Assembly: GCA_961205875.1 (NCBI GenBank)
Contig: OY540815.1
Coordinates: 15,933,638-15,997,637, forward strand
DNA length: 64,000 nucleotides
From: Sialis fuliginosa
Lineage: Eukaryota; Arthropoda; Insecta; Megaloptera; Sialidae
Direction of reading: 5' to 3'
Each line of letters begins with the position of its first letter. The stretch's first letter is position 1. Below are positions 63,358 to 64,000 of this stretch, piece after piece. Under the pieces are notes generated by a model. That model did not search any database. It worked only from the letters and a program-made list of their open reading frames with translations, and had not been told where the DNA came from. The translations under genes and the position numbers were made by a program.

Positions 63358-64000
63358 GTGTGTATGGTAAATATTTATTTGATAGGAAGGTTGGGTTGAT
63401 TTATAAGTAGCCCAAATTCAGAAGAAAAATATGTATATTTTAAGTTAAATATTGTAGTTCTATTATTTAGATCTCTGGTCTCCAATTGGTTTTGATTCAC
63501 GAAACATTAATCAAATGATATGTACTATGAGCTTCAGAAGTCGCCTGCAGTGACGGATTTAGGCATGGGCAACATGGGCTACTGCCCAGGGCGGCAGATT
63601 CTTTAGTTTCTCTTAGTTTAATACACAACAAAAATAGGACGACAAAAAATTAGTAGCGCAACTAAAAAAAAGGTCATCAAATTCTATTTACATAGATTAA
63701 CTGTTTTATTTAATAATAAAGTTAGGAATTTCCATTGACGTGACCAAAAAAAGAAAAAAAAAGGTCCTCAGTTTTTAATTTATATTATATTTTGTTCTAC
63801 ATCACTTGTAAAAACAGTTGTCACTTTTCAGTTCATATGGTAATTCTGACTTATATCAACTATATAAGTCAGAATCGCTAACAACAGATTCAAAAATATT
63901 AAGACAAACATCATCGGTTATCTTTTTCTAGGGCGGAACTTATATAGTTACATCATTTTAAATAGAAACACTTTTATTAATTTTATATCAAGTTTAATAT
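63358..64000 (+). other. Dop1 intron 4, 5' part
   Basis: The donor is GTGTGT, a weaker match than the other three. No TM6 or TM7 coding sequence is found. It includes a hAT-like left terminus at 63548 and a perfect short hairpin at 63843-63875 (arms ATTCTGACTTATAT). The rest is AT-rich. Confidence 0.8.
63548..63620 (+). mobile_element. hAT-like terminus, other end not seen
   Basis: CAGTGACGGATTTAGGC resembles hAT-type termini and is followed by GC-rich GGGCTACTGCCCAGGGCGGC. A matching right terminus is not seen before the window ends, so the element is truncated or continues beyond. Confidence 0.4.

Noticed and set aside
1-64000. CRISPR array, operon, phage or viral gene content
   Set aside because: No regularly spaced repeats, no bacterial gene organisation and no viral protein signature were seen; the window is intron-rich animal DNA.

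Overview
This window is a stretch of an insect nuclear genome. It is very AT-rich, non-coding over almost its whole length, and carries one recognisable protein-coding gene on the + strand: the insect D1-like dopamine receptor Dop1 (Dop1R1/DopR). Four coding exons can be assembled with no frame conflict: 6126-6210, 27864-28173, 59553-59788 and 63176-63357. Together they give 813 nt, or 271 codons, covering the N-terminus through TM5 and most of intracellular loop 3. All splice sites are GT-AG. Exons for TM6, TM7 and the C-terminal tail lie beyond the right edge. The protein matches the insect Dop1 family in its DRY box, the TM3 aspartate, the TM5 serines and the SPYHVSDHK block. The lineage below insect is not proven. 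Lepidoptera is my leading guess from the repeat style and large introns, but nothing here is diagnostic.

Layout. 1-6116 is upstream sequence (promoter side or a 5'UTR intron) holding a piggyBac-like palindromic MITE (504-1805) and a Harbinger-like MITE (3946-4283). Intron 1 (6211-27863, 21.7 kb) contains a hairpin element with a tRNA-like SINE head, a strand-specific hammerhead-like motif, a TTA-flanked MITE, a 2.6 kb palindrome, a textbook hAT MITE with a perfect 8-bp target duplication (22260-23360), and two two-unit tandem duplications. Intron 2 (28174-59552, 31.4 kb) contains many copies of small repeat families, several small TIR elements, and one isolated GC-rich, exon-like island at 42214-42308. 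That island may be the first exon of a nested gene and is the best candidate for something unannotated. Intron 3 (59789-63175) contains a clear nested insertion of one repeat family into another. Intron 4 starts at 63358 and runs off the window.

The coding exons are GC-rich with GC-rich third codon positions and stand out sharply from the introns. Nearly all other ORFs are chance or repeat-derived. Many mirror each other on both strands because they lie inside palindromes. I see no rRNA, functional tRNA, CRISPR or operon-type features. The non-coding content is dominated by short non-autonomous DNA transposons and recurring unclassified repeats. I labelled these A, B, C, D, E, F, G and K, purely as internal names. 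I found no complete transposase or reverse transcriptase.
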